DNA of 64,000 nt from the NCBI RefSeq assembly GCF_002914525.1, contig NZ_LODW01000104.1:186001-250000 (forward strand), given 5' to 3'. Position numbers and translations under genes: made by a program. The notes beneath the pieces were generated by a model, which saw nothing but the letters and a program-made list of their open reading frames with translations, ran no database searches and had not been told where the DNA came from. Positions 53,692-63,544 of this stretch are shown piece by piece; position 1 is the stretch's first letter; each line of letters starts with the position of its first letter. The stretch is from Rhizobium hidalgonense. GTDB taxonomy: Bacteria > Pseudomonadota > Alphaproteobacteria > Rhizobiales > Rhizobiaceae.

Positions 53692-53715
53692 GGTCTTCTC
53701 CAGAAACGAATGTTG

Positions 53716-54285
53716 CTATCGGCCGCCGCGATCGAGCACGACGCAATAATGCGCCGACGCATTGCCGGGATTATGGAAGACATGACCCTCGCCAACGGGC
53801 ATAAAGAGGCAATCGCCCGGACGCAGCCGATAGACCACCTCGCCCGCCGTCATCTCCAGTTCGCCGTCGAACAGCCAGATATGCTGCGTCATGCCATGGG
53901 ATGCGGCATGCGGGGGAAAGCTGACGCGGGCGCCGGGAGGGAATTCGACTTCGACGATATCGACATCGGAGGCGGTGCCTGGAGCCGAAACCGAGCGCCT
54001 GAGATAACCGGTCTCCGGATCACGCCAGACCTGCTGTTCCTGGCGGCGGGCCAGCGGCGAGGCCTGCTCTCCCTCTTCGGCGAAGAAGGCCGACAGCGAC
54101 AGGCCAAGCGCGGCGCAAATCCTTGCCAGCAGCGAGGCAGTCGGGCTCGCCTCCGCCCGCTCGATGCGCGAGATCATCGCCCGGCTGACGCCGGAGGCCA
54201 CGGCAAGATCATCCAGCGTCAAAGCCTTTTGCAGCCGGAGCTTGCGGATGCGGATGCCGATCGCCAGATCGAGTTCGCGTTCCAT
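53716..54285 (-). CDS. XRE-family regulator with C-terminal cupin domain
   Basis: 189 residues from ATG 54285, preceded by GGGGGAG. N-terminal HTH (LTLDDLAVASGVSRAMISRI) and C-terminal cupin (HGMTQHIWLFDGELEMTAGE, RLRPGDCLFMPVGEGH). Such proteins often control the adjacent catabolic gene. Divergent from tenA. Confidence 0.9.
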   Translation of the reverse strand: MERELDLAIGIRIRKLRLQKALTLDDLAVASGVSRAMISRIERAEASPTASLLARICAALGLSLSAFFAEEGEQASPLARRQEQQVWRDPETGYLRRSVSAPGTASDVDIVEVEFPPGARVSFPPHAASHGMTQHIWLFDGELEMTAGEVVYRLRPGDCLFMPVGEGHVFHNPGNASAHYCVVLDRGGR

Positions 54286-54412
54286 CTTCTGCTCCCCCAA
54301 TTCTACTATAAGAGAAATACACTATCTGATGATGGAATCAAGCTCCGCCGGCGAGGCCTTGCTTTCACCACTCCGGCGTCGATATATGACAGCGAAATCC
54401 GAGGAGAGCATG

Positions 54413-55111
54413 ATGGACGCCAGCACGCAGAGCATGGATGCGACGGGAAGCTTCACGGCCGCGGCCTGGGACCGGATCGCGCCTGTCATGGCCGAGATCG
54501 AGGTGCTGCCGCTTCTGACACGGCTTTCGGACGGAACGTTGCCGCCGGAGGTTTTCCGGCACTACATCCTGCAGGATGCACTCTATCTGAAGCACTATGC
54601 GCGATGCCTCGCCATCGTCGCGGCCAAGGCGCCCGACAATGCACAGGTGCTGCGCTTCCTCGGTTCGGCGCAGAAGGCGATCACCGTCGAGCAGGGCCTG
54701 CATGCCGGCTTCCTTAGCCAGTTCGGCATCTCCTCCGAGGATGTGACGTCAGCCGAACCCTCGCCCGCTTGTTTTGCCTATACGAATTTCCTGCTTGCCA
54801 CCGCCTATCACAGCTCTTACGCCGTGGCGCTTTCTTCGATCCTCCCCTGTTTCTGGATCTATTGGCACGTCGGCGAGGCGATCAAGAACCGGCCAGCCGT
54901 CGAAGGCAATGCCTTCCAGGCCTGGATCAACACCTATGGCGACCCGCAATTTGCAGCCGGCGCCCGCGAAGTGATCGCGCTGACCGACATCGCCGCCCGC
55001 GCCGCCTCGCCGACGGAGCGCATAGAGATGATGGATGTTTTCGTGCGCGCCTCGCAATATGAATGGATGTTCTGGGATTCGGCCTGGCGGCTGGAGGCGT
55101 GGCCGGTCTGA
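54413..55111 (+). CDS. tenA: TenA-family protein (aminopyrimidine aminohydrolase / thiaminase II)
   Basis: 232 residues, all-helical. Conserved FRHYILQDALYLKHYARCL, CFAYTNFLL and ILPCFWIYWHVGE, whose Cys corresponds to the nucleophile of Bacillus TenA, which salvages thiamine pyrimidine. GAGGAGAG precedes the start; ATG 54413 has better spacing than 54410. Divergent from the XRE-cupin regulator. Confidence 0.88.
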   Translation: MDASTQSMDATGSFTAAAWDRIAPVMAEIEVLPLLTRLSDGTLPPEVFRHYILQDALYLKHYARCLAIVAAKAPDNAQVLRFLGSAQKAITVEQGLHAGFLSQFGISSEDVTSAEPSPACFAYTNFLLATAYHSSYAVALSSILPCFWIYWHVGEAIKNRPAVEGNAFQAWINTYGDPQFAAGAREVIALTDIAARAASPTERIEMMDVFVRASQYEWMFWDSAWRLEAWPV

Positions 55112-55188
55112 CAGGCGTGCGACCGGCCCGCAAAATAGCGTAAACAGCAGGATAATTACCGCTTTGCGGCAGGGGGCGGCGCTGCTAT

Positions 55189-57021
<1,833 letters not shown>

Positions 57022-57034
57022 GACTTCTCAATCA

Positions 57035-57067
57035 GATCTCATGCGCATATGATCTGCGCATGAGATC
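57035..57067. promoter_or_regulatory. Palindromic operator of ccdAB
   Basis: GATCTCATGCGCA (57035-57047) and TGCGCATGAGATC (57055-57067) are perfect 13-base arms with a seven-base spacer, ending 12 bases before the ccdA start. Fits autorepression by the antitoxin-toxin complex. Confidence 0.75.
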
Positions 57068-57079
57068 GAGGAGATCGTT

Positions 57080-57310
57080 ATGCCGCAACAGCTCAGAAAA
57101 GCAGCGAACCTTTCCCTTGACGAAGGCCTCATTTCCCAGGCGCGCGAGCTCAAGATCAACATATCCAGGGCAGCGGAAGATGGAATTGCGCAGGCCATAA
57201 AGGCGGAGCGCGAGCGGCTATGGCGTATCGAGAATGCCGAGGCTATCCGGCTGGAAAACGAATATGTTGAAAAGCACGGCTTGCCGTTCGCCAAGTACCG
57301 TCAGTTTTAA
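57080..57310 (+). CDS. ccdA: CcdA-type antitoxin
   Basis: 76 residues. N-terminal ribbon-helix-helix (KAANLSLDEGLISQARELKIN) for operator binding; C-terminal part (ENEYVEKHGLPFAKYRQF) is the toxin-binding tail. Overlaps ccdB by one base. Confidence 0.9.
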   Translation: MPQQLRKAANLSLDEGLISQARELKINISRAAEDGIAQAIKAERERLWRIENAEAIRLENEYVEKHGLPFAKYRQF

Positions 57311-57609
57311 TGGCACGCTTTCACGTCTATCGCCTCAAAACCGGGAATGTCCTGGCCATCGATCTTCAAGCCAATCTCCTTGACGACCTGCCTTCGCGAG
57401 TCATGGTTCCGCTGCATCCGGTGCAAGAACTGAGCTGGTCGATCTCACGACTGAACCCACGCTTTGCTATCGAGGGTGAAACCTATGTCATGGCAACTCA
57501 GCGCATGGCGTCGATCCCGACCACCGAAATAGCAAGAGCGATCGCAGATCTATCGGGCAAGAGCGATGCCATCACGGGCGCCCTGGATTTTCTTTTCCAA
57601 GGCTTCTGA
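57310..57609 (+). CDS. ccdB: CcdB-type gyrase-poisoning toxin
   Basis: 99 residues. CcdB fold motifs: ARFHVYRLKTGN, VIDLQ-like AIDLQANLLDDLPSRVMVPL, LNPRF, YVMATQRMASIP and C-terminal FLFQGF, the end that contacts gyrase. Ends two bases before the stop of the convergent GFA gene. Confidence 0.92.
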   Translation: MARFHVYRLKTGNVLAIDLQANLLDDLPSRVMVPLHPVQELSWSISRLNPRFAIEGETYVMATQRMASIPTTEIARAIADLSGKSDAITGALDFLFQGF

Positions 57610-57611
57610 GA

Positions 57612-58064
57612 TCAGCTCCCCGCCATATATTCCTTCACCAACCCCTCATAGGCCTGCATCTCAGGCAGCGCCGCGTAGCTGTGCACCGCGCCGGTCTCGG
57701 CAAAGGCCAGCTTCTCGCTTGTCCAGGTCTCGATGAAGGGCGTGAACCAGCTGATATCGTCGAGCATGGTCACGCGCAGGTTGACGAACCAGTCCATGCC
57801 TTCCGGCCGGGTGAACATCCAGCTCATGCAATGCGGGCAGAAATAGTGCTTGGTGACACCGTGCAGGCCGCCGATAACAGGCTCGCCTTTGCTAACTTCG
57901 AAGCCTTCGCTGGGGATGGCGGCGCTTAGCGAATAGGCGCTCGCCGTCATCTTCTGGCAGCCTGTGCAATGGCAGGCCATGGTCAGCAGCGGCGGAGCGC
58001 TGATCTTCAACCGCACCCGGCCACAGCGGCAGCCGCCTTCCATAGATAAATTCGATTTGCTCAT
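57612..58064 (-). CDS. GFA-family protein (glutathione-dependent formaldehyde-activating fold)
   Basis: 150 residues. Zinc cysteines in GGCRCGRVRL, CHCTGCQKM and FCPHCMSW. The name is historical: Gfa of Paracoccus binds glutathione-formaldehyde, but most homologues have unknown substrates. Not part of an operon. Confidence 0.88.
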   Translation of the reverse strand: MSKSNLSMEGGCRCGRVRLKISAPPLLTMACHCTGCQKMTASAYSLSAAIPSEGFEVSKGEPVIGGLHGVTKHYFCPHCMSWMFTRPEGMDWFVNLRVTMLDDISWFTPFIETWTSEKLAFAETGAVHSYAALPEMQAYEGLVKEYMAGS

Positions 58065-58151
58065 GTTTCCCTCCGTTTCGCTTTCTCATCTAGCGGAGTG
58101 ATTCTCGCTGTCGAGATGGGAAGGTTATTTCGGGACAGGCGGCACACCGGC

Positions 58152-58700
58152 TTAGCGGATGCGGGCCGGATTGCCGACCACGGTCGCGCCCGCCGGCACA
58201 TCCTTCGTCACCACGGCACCGGCGCCGACGATCGCGCCATCGCCGATCGTCACACCGCCGAGGATGATGGCACCGCCGCCGATCCACACGTCCTTGCCGA
58301 TCGTGACCGGCCGGGCGATCTCGATGCCCCGGCTGCGAAGTGCTGCGTCCTTGTGATGTTCGGCGCAATAGATCTGCACGCCGGGGCCGAACATGCTGCG
58401 GTCGCCGATGGTCACGCGGCCGGAATCGAGAATGGCGCAGCCGGCATTGAAATAGACGCGTTCGCCGAGAAGGATATTGATGCCGTAGGAGCAGTGAAAC
58501 GGCGCCTCGATGAAGACATCCCGCGCAGCCTGCGCAAAGAGCGCCCTCAGGACCGGCGCCATCGCGCCGCGCTCGTCCGGCGGCATCGTATTGTGCGCAT
58601 GGACGGCTCGGCGCGCCTGCCGGCGCAAGCGATCGAGCGCGTCGTCGAGGCAGCAATACCATTCGCCCGCGGCCATCTTCTCGCGTTCGCTTGCCGGCAT
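58152..58700 (-). CDS. Sugar O-acetyltransferase (NodL/maltose acetyltransferase type)
   Basis: 182 residues. Mac domain at the N-terminus (SEREKMAAGEWYCCLDDALD) and left-handed beta-helix of hexapeptide repeats (GRVTIGDRSMFGPGVQIY, IGGGAIILGGVTIGDGAIVG) with His in AEHHKD. Acetylates sugars using acetyl-CoA. The longer open frame to 59036 is a shadow of the amidotransferase gene. Starts 11 bases after the stop of the amidotransferase gene. Confidence 0.9.
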   Translation of the reverse strand: MPASEREKMAAGEWYCCLDDALDRLRRQARRAVHAHNTMPPDERGAMAPVLRALFAQAARDVFIEAPFHCSYGINILLGERVYFNAGCAILDSGRVTIGDRSMFGPGVQIYCAEHHKDAALRSRGIEIARPVTIGKDVWIGGGAIILGGVTIGDGAIVGAGAVVTKDVPAGATVVGNPARIR

Positions 58701-58711
58701 CGCTTCGCCTC

Positions 58712-59449
58712 TCACACCGAGGCCTGCGACAGCATCACGATCTCCTGCGGTTCGATCAGGCTGACCCAGGCACGGGCGATGGCAAGGCCGGCGGCATCGG
58801 CGGCACCGCCATGCCTTGCCGCCAGTTCGGCATGGTTTTCCAGCCAGCCGGGGGCGATGCGCTCGATCGTATCGGGGAAATCGGCCTTCCACTCCTCGAC
58901 GACGCTTGTGTTGGCCTCGAAATGGAACTGGGTGCCATAGACGGCGCGGCCGATGCGGAAGGCTTGGTTCTCGGCAACAGGGCTGGTGGCGAGACGGACG
59001 GCGCCCTCCGGCAGGGTAAAGGTATCGGCATGCCATTCGAAGATGGTGAATTCGCCGCCGAGCGCCTGTAGCAGCGGATCGGCCCGCCCCTCGCCGGTGA
59101 CACCGATCCTATGCCAGCCGAACTCGCGGGCGGCGCCCAACAGATTGTCGGCGCCATAGGCGCGGGCGAGGATCTGGCTGCCGAGGCAGATACCGAGCAC
59201 GGCCTTGCCGGCATCGCCGAAGCAGCGCGCCAGCCGGGCGAGTTCCGGCAGATAGGGATGCACCTCGTGATCCAGGGCGCTCTGCTCGCCGCCGAGGACG
59301 ACGAGCGCGTCATGCCTGGATATGTCCTGTGGCAGGATGCCGTCCTGCCACACGCGAAACCACTCGATGTCAGCCCCCGCCTCATCGAGCGCTCTGGCGA
59401 GCGCGCCAAGGCCGGTATTGCGCATGTTTTCGATGACGGCGACTCGCAT
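58712..59449 (-). CDS. Class I glutamine amidotransferase-like protein
   Basis: 245 residues. Nucleophile Cys in LGICLGSQ and His-Glu in GTQFHFEA. Close to GuaA-type and YneI-like amidotransferases without a synthase domain; the amine acceptor partner is unknown. Likely an operon with the acetyltransferase. Confidence 0.87.
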   Translation of the reverse strand: MRVAVIENMRNTGLGALARALDEAGADIEWFRVWQDGILPQDISRHDALVVLGGEQSALDHEVHPYLPELARLARCFGDAGKAVLGICLGSQILARAYGADNLLGAAREFGWHRIGVTGEGRADPLLQALGGEFTIFEWHADTFTLPEGAVRLATSPVAENQAFRIGRAVYGTQFHFEANTSVVEEWKADFPDTIERIAPGWLENHAELAARHGGAADAAGLAIARAWVSLIEPQEIVMLSQASV

Positions 59450-59577
59450 CAGCTTTTCCCCGGTATGACCGACCAGGGGAAGAGACCATGCCGGAGAACG
59501 GCGCGCAAGATGCTTAAGCGCGCCATTGCATGCGCACGCTGCAAGGGCTTAAATCCAAGCAAACGAAAGGAAACATC

Positions 59578-59871
59578 ATGACCGAAAAAGCCCGCGTCTC
59601 GATCCTCTACTGCACTCAGTGCAACTGGCTGCTGCGCGCCGCCTGGATGGCGCAGGAGCTGCTGCACACTTTTTCCGACAGTCTCGGCGAGGTGGCGCTG
59701 ATCCCCGGCACCGGCGGCAATTTCGAGATCCGCGTCAACGGCGATCTCATCTGGGAACGCAAGCGCGACGGCGGCTTTCCCGGGCCGAAGGAGCTGAAGC
59801 AGCGCGTCCGCGACATCGTCGAGCCCGGCCGCGATCTCGGCCATGTCGACCGCGCGTCGCTGGAAAGCTGA
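59578..59871 (+). CDS. SelT/SelW/SelH-family thioredoxin-like protein
   Basis: 97 residues. The redox motif CTQC sits near the N-terminus (ILYCTQCNW), with GNFEIRVNGDLIWERK and FPGPKELKQRVRD typical of the Rdx family; the second motif residue is cysteine rather than selenocysteine. AAAGGAAA precedes the ATG. Redox partner unknown. Confidence 0.88.
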   Translation: MTEKARVSILYCTQCNWLLRAAWMAQELLHTFSDSLGEVALIPGTGGNFEIRVNGDLIWERKRDGGFPGPKELKQRVRDIVEPGRDLGHVDRASLES

Positions 59872-59881
59872 GCGGACCCGC

Positions 59882-60298
59882 TCAGCGATAGGGCGAGCGG
59901 CAGACCCTGTAGACGCCTTCATAGGTGAGAAAATGATCCGTCCTCGGATTGTAGGAGCGGTATTCATTGGTGCACCAGGCGATATGCTTGTTCGGAGCGT
60001 TCGGCTGCACGCGGCGAACCGGCGGCGGATCATAGGTCAGCTGCGGCCGCCCGGCGGCGCCCGGCTGGTAATAGGTCGGTCCCGTCGCGCCACGCGGCCG
60101 GTAATTCGGCTGAACATAGGCGGGGCGATGCCATTGCTGCGGCCCGAAACCGAAGCAGCCGCGAAAATCGCAAAGCGTCGATCCGGTGTTGAGCGGCCCG
60201 ACCCCGGGCTTGCCCAACTTCAGCGAATCAGCACCGGCCATAGCTGGCGCGAGAAGCGCAAAAAGGCCGGCAAGCAGAATTGGGCGGGAAGAGTGCAT
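59882..60298 (-). CDS. BA14K-family secreted protein
   Basis: 138 residues with signal peptide ending near GADS, a proline-rich middle, and C-terminal BA14K motif HIAWCTNEYRSYNPRTDHF then YEGVYRVCRSPYR, including two conserved cysteines. The Brucella homologue is an immunoreactive lectin-like protein. AAAGGA before the ATG. Confidence 0.8.
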   Translation of the reverse strand: MHSSRPILLAGLFALLAPAMAGADSLKLGKPGVGPLNTGSTLCDFRGCFGFGPQQWHRPAYVQPNYRPRGATGPTYYQPGAAGRPQLTYDPPPVRRVQPNAPNKHIAWCTNEYRSYNPRTDHFLTYEGVYRVCRSPYR

Positions 60299-60427
60299 GA
60301 AGCATTCCTTTCGATATTTCCTTTATATAGGGCGTGCCGACCGGAGCGCTATGCCTGGCCTACGGCCGTCCCCCGCGCGCGGCCGGCTGCTTTTTCGCCA
60401 ACTGTCAGAAAAACTTCAAAAACCCGG

Positions 60428-60456
60428 TTGACAGTCCGGAGCTGCCCCCTTACATC
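60428..60456 (+). promoter_or_regulatory. Promoter of tRNA-Leu
   Basis: TTGACA (60428-60433) and TACATC (60451-60456) with a 17-base spacer, ending ten bases before the tRNA. Confidence 0.65.
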
Positions 60457-60466
60457 GCTCTCCGTC

Positions 60467-60553
60467 GCCCAGATGGCGGAATTGGTAGACGCGCCAGCTT
60501 CAGGTGCTGGTACCCGAAAGGGTGTGGAGGTTCGAGTCCTCTTCTGGGCACCA
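60467..60553 (+). tRNA. tRNA-Leu, anticodon CAG
   Basis: 87 bases. Acceptor GCCCAGA pairs with TCTGGGC followed by A and encoded CCA. Anticodon stem CCAGC/GCTGG with loop TTCAGGT gives CAG; D-loop AATTGGTAGAC, long variable arm TACCCGAAAGGGTGT and TTCGAGTC T-loop identify tRNA-Leu. It marks the boundary of the element to its right. Confidence 0.97.
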
Positions 60554-60633
60554 TTCCATTTTAGAAAAGCCAGCAATTACAACGCTTTAAGCGGATTGTT
60601 TGCTTTTCGATCCCCCTCAATATCCCCCCACAA

Positions 60634-60933
60634 TTATCCACTGGGCTCGGTGAGCTCTTTGGCTTCATCTGGGATGTGGATCCGAAGGCCCATCGGGTTT
60701 GACCAGCCCAATGTCTCTTCATCGTCGCCTCCGTCTTCGTCCTCGGCGGTGTCGAGCTCCAGATCATAGAAACACCCGTTGCCTATGCACTGTGGCGTGC
60801 TGCCGATCGACGGTTCGCTGTCGCCGTTGTCCTCAAGGTTCGGATCGCCATCCAGAAGATCAAGCAGGGCGATCATTTCTTCAATGTATGCCTCCAGCGT
60901 TTGACGCCGCAGGTCCTGAACAACTTTGCTCAC
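60634..60933 (-). CDS. Small acidic protein, unknown
   Basis: 99 residues, very acidic in the middle (DTAEDEDGGDDEETLG), with helical N-terminus LRRQTLEAYIEEMIALLDLL. GTG start overlapping the stop of the Tat-signal gene by four bases (GTGA), so translation is coupled. No known family recognised. Could be a partner or inhibitor of the upstream protein. Confidence 0.6.
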   Translation of the reverse strand: MSKVVQDLRRQTLEAYIEEMIALLDLLDGDPNLEDNGDSEPSIGSTPQCIGNGCFYDLELDTAEDEDGGDDEETLGWSNPMGLRIHIPDEAKELTEPSG

Positions 60934-61799
60934 ACCGCTACCCTCCCGGCGACTTCTGCCACGGACTCTATGAACCGGGCCATCTGCCCAAGCGGGGTGG
61001 TGTCAGATTTCGTGAGTTCCATGAGGTCTCCAGCCGTTACAGCAAGGACGTCAGCTTTCATACCTAAGCCGGCCAGGCTCAGAGCGTGGCATTGAGAGAC
61101 TTCGTTGGCGGCTTTGCGAAGATGAATGCCAGTGTCTCTTACCCGCAGACGCGCAGCATCAGCCCCAGAGATGTCCCGAAGATGGGCGGTCTCGGCCTCA
61201 TACTGGACGGCCAACTGGATACGCTGTTCGCACTCCCTGATAGACTTCATCCTGTAGGCTCGATTTTGAGCGAGAGCCTTTTCAGTTCGCCCCGTTGGCG
61301 CGGACTGCTTCCACCTTTTCAGGTGGTCCCTCTCTTCGTCGGCCGTCCGAATGACGAAGCATGTCTTTCTGATTTCCCGACGGAATTTCGGCGCCAGCCT
61401 CTTTGTCAGGTCACTCGTGTCTCTGAGGAGAAAGCGGCCGATGATGTCACGCTCGGCTGGCATGGTATATCGCCCGTCCTGCGCGTTGGCTCCAAGCAGC
61501 AGCTCCTCAGGTGCCAATGGCCACTGATGCCGCCACTCATCCGCAATCCACTCCAAAGAATCCTGCGCTTCCTTAAGCTCGGCACAGGCATCATAGAATT
61601 TCTGGTAGGCAAGGATCAACTCAGGGTTCTCTATCTGGTCAGAGGGAAGAGCTTGCGCCTCGGTCGCGATGGCTCCATGTGAATTAGGTGCGACGGCGAC
61701 CGCTGCGATCGTCGAGGTAGCGGCGAAACCCCAAAGAAGGGCTCGGCGGGTGGTATTAGGCAAGCCTTCGGCGGCTGCCGGAATTACATGGTTCGGCAT
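60930..61799 (-). CDS. Tat-signal protein of unknown function in the integrated element
   Basis: 289 residues. N-terminus carries TTRRALLWGFAATS followed by a hydrophobic run, a plausible Tat signal; the rest is helical with several charged coiled-coil-like stretches (DEERDHLKRWKQS, SIRECEQRIQL). Cysteines are few. No known fold recognised. GGGGAG before ATG 61799. It reads away from the XRE regulator and shares its operator region; overlaps the acidic protein gene. Confidence 0.6.
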   Translation of the reverse strand: MPNHVIPAAAEGLPNTTRRALLWGFAATSTIAAVAVAPNSHGAIATEAQALPSDQIENPELILAYQKFYDACAELKEAQDSLEWIADEWRHQWPLAPEELLLGANAQDGRYTMPAERDIIGRFLLRDTSDLTKRLAPKFRREIRKTCFVIRTADEERDHLKRWKQSAPTGRTEKALAQNRAYRMKSIRECEQRIQLAVQYEAETAHLRDISGADAARLRVRDTGIHLRKAANEVSQCHALSLAGLGMKADVLAVTAGDLMELTKSDTTPLGQMARFIESVAEVAGRVAV

Positions 61800-61845
61800 T
61801 TTATACTCCCCGGTATATGGCGAATCAGCGTTAACTATCGCTATT

Positions 61846-61895
61846 AACCTAGTTATGAAAACTAGGTTTGTCAAACGGTAACTAGGTGCTATAAC
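61846..61895. promoter_or_regulatory. Divergent promoter-operator of the element
   Basis: AACCTAGTT-N5-AACTAGGTT (61846-61868) is a perfect nine-base-arm palindrome; the half-site AACTAGGT recurs at 61880-61887, exactly 20 bases (two helical turns) further. Plus strand: TTGTCA (61868-61873), 16-base spacer, TATAAC (61890-61895), for the XRE gene. Minus strand: TTGACA (61870-61875) faces the Tat-signal gene. Binding would cover both promoters. Confidence 0.7.
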
Positions 61896-61926
61896 TATGT
61901 TTATCGTTTTAAGAGGTATTTTCCGA

Positions 61927-62181
61927 ATGCTGACGACTGGAAACCAGCTCAAGGCCGCCCGTATTCTGGCAGAAATTGAGCAGAAAGAGCTCGCAGAAAA
62001 GGCCGGCTTGAACGTCAACACTATTCGGAACATGGAGAGTGTGGGAAACGGACCGATCGCCGGTCGTGCTGCTAACGTCCAAGTGGTGCAGCGAGTGCTC
62101 GAAGGTATGGGGATTCAATTTCTAAATCACGGGTGCCCCGGCGTTAGGCTGATGGCAGAACGCAACTCTGGGACCGATTAG
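61927..62181 (+). CDS. XRE-family phage-type regulator
   Basis: 84 residues: HTH LKAARILAEIEQKELAEKAG then NVNTIRNMES, and a C-terminal helical part. Start 61927 is used because the promoter's start point lies after the ATG at 61897; AGAGG is about ten bases upstream. Probably binds the AACTAGGT sites. Confidence 0.75.
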   Translation: MLTTGNQLKAARILAEIEQKELAEKAGLNVNTIRNMESVGNGPIAGRAANVQVVQRVLEGMGIQFLNHGCPGVRLMAERNSGTD

Positions 62182-62267
62182 AGTTGCCCAGGCGCTCCAC
62201 GCCATTGACTCCGCCCGCGCAGTTTGCAGTCTTTGTCTTTGTTTTTGTCTTTGAGGGAGGACCGACG

Positions 62268-62441
62268 ATGGATGAAGTTAAATGCAAGTGCGGCCGGGTT
62301 TATGAGGAGACCAAAATGAAACTCCCGGCCCGCGATGTTGACTCGTGGTCCTGTGAGTGTGGTGAAGTGCTTCGGGAATGGAATGGTGGGGTTTGCTACA
62401 AGTACCGCCTGATACGGAATGACGCCGCGACAGGATGGTGA
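62268..62441 (+). CDS. Small zinc-ribbon-like protein
   Basis: 57 residues with two CxC pairs, CKCG near the start and CECG in the middle, probably binding one zinc. GGGAGGA upstream. The frame extends back to 62184 but without a ribosome site, through a TCTTTG-repeated stretch. Function unknown. Confidence 0.55.
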   Translation: MDEVKCKCGRVYEETKMKLPARDVDSWSCECGEVLREWNGGVCYKYRLIRNDAATGW

Positions 62442-62442
62442 G

Positions 62443-62688
62443 ATGCGTGAAATCGAAAGCGCGATTACACCGGAGCAACTTGTCGCCAAATTCGCAAAAG
62501 CCGGCATTTCTATATCGGAGCGAACTCTGCGGGAGAGGGCGCGTCAGGTCGGCGCGTATCGGCTGATCGGTAAAACGATGTTCCTCATGCCCGAAGATGT
62601 TGAAAAGATCATCGAGGCCGCCAAGCCAATGCCGCGGAAATCCGCGTTAACTGAGCCGAAAAGAAGCGCAAGGAAGCGGATGTCCTGA
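62443..62688 (+). CDS. Small HTH (excisionase-like) protein
   Basis: 81 residues with a HTH-like segment (ITPEQLVAKFAKAGISISER) and a basic tail. Start 62443, one base after the previous stop. Resembles phage AlpA/Xis-type proteins in size and placement; not a firm family match. Confidence 0.55.
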   Translation: MREIESAITPEQLVAKFAKAGISISERTLRERARQVGAYRLIGKTMFLMPEDVEKIIEAAKPMPRKSALTEPKRSARKRMS

Positions 62689-62715
62689 CATGGCCAAATC
62701 GACTGTTCCAGCCCA

Positions 62716-63252
62716 ATGAACTTTCGTAGGAAACCTCAGGCGGTGTCAGCGCTACCACCAACTGCTCAAGATAGAAGGCTGGGCGGCCGACCTTCTGTTG
62801 AAGTCCGGACGATGAAGATAAAACCGGACGGAAAGGTCGAGGAGCTGACTTGCCACCCTCTCGAATACTATGGTTCGTGCCCAGACGTGGGCGACACCAT
62901 CGTGTCGAATTATTTCGAGGCGCCAATTTTCTACTCCGTCCAACGCCGCTATTTCGTTATGGAATCCCTTGCATACGTAGGCTGGGCCCTCATAGTCCGA
63001 GAAATCGACCCATCAGGGCCGCCTCAAGAACTATGGAACGAATGGCAGGCAGCGACTAAATTTTGGGAAGAAATCGACGAGCAAGAGGAGCAGGAAGAGC
63101 AACAGGCCAAAACAGAGAGGCTGAATGCACTGCTTGGAAGAAACCCGCGTCGGCCGCCAACTAACTCTTCGCAAAACAAACCTAAGAAACCAAAGAAACG
63201 AAAATTACAGCCACGCGGTTCGGACGGAAGAGAACCGAAGTCCGATGGCTAA
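62716..63252 (+). CDS. Hypothetical element protein with charged C-terminus
   Basis: 178 residues: mixed fold at the N-terminus, acidic coiled-coil region EEIDEQEEQEEQQAKTERL, then a lysine- and arginine-rich tail. ATG 62716 has no good ribosome site; ATG 62812 is possible. The last eight bases overlap the PrtN-like gene. Family not recognised. Confidence 0.5.
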   Translation: MNFRRKPQAVSALPPTAQDRRLGGRPSVEVRTMKIKPDGKVEELTCHPLEYYGSCPDVGDTIVSNYFEAPIFYSVQRRYFVMESLAYVGWALIVREIDPSGPPQELWNEWQAATKFWEEIDEQEEQEEQQAKTERLNALLGRNPRRPPTNSSQNKPKKPKKRKLQPRGSDGREPKSDG

Positions 63253-63544
63253 GCTGACTGAACCTCAATTTTCCACCAGCTATCTGCTCTTTGCCCAATA
63301 CGGCGGCAAAGCGGTCATCCCGATCGAGGATGTGTGTCGAGACTACTTCCGCCATCTAACGCCTGCGAAGTTGCTCCGTAAGGTCGCGGCGGGCGAAATT
63401 GCTCTTCCCGTCATGCGGTCGGAGATCTCACAAAAATCGCAAAAGGGTGTCCATTTGCAGGATCTAGCGAGCTACATCGACCAGCGGCGGGAGGCGGCAC
63501 TTGAGGAGTTCCGGCAATCAACGCAAAAGGTCCAAGATGACTGA
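63245..63544 (+). CDS. PrtN-like transcriptional activator protein
   Basis: 99 residues. LFAQYGGKAVIPIEDVCRDY and LTPAKLLRKVAAGEIALPV match PrtN-family proteins, activators of pyocin genes in Pseudomonas. Here it is found in a tRNA-linked element without pyocin genes in view. Overlaps the genes on both sides by a few bases. Confidence 0.72.
   Translation: MAKLTEPQFSTSYLLFAQYGGKAVIPIEDVCRDYFRHLTPAKLLRKVAAGEIALPVMRSEISQKSQKGVHLQDLASYIDQRREAALEEFRQSTQKVQDD

Noticed and set aside
61800..62033. N-terminal extension of the Tat-signal protein
   Set aside because: It would cross the divergent operator and the XRE start; the Tat signal fits ATG 61799.
62227..62252. TCTTTG-like repeats
   Set aside because: Too short and irregular for a meaningful tandem array; only part of a T-rich leader.
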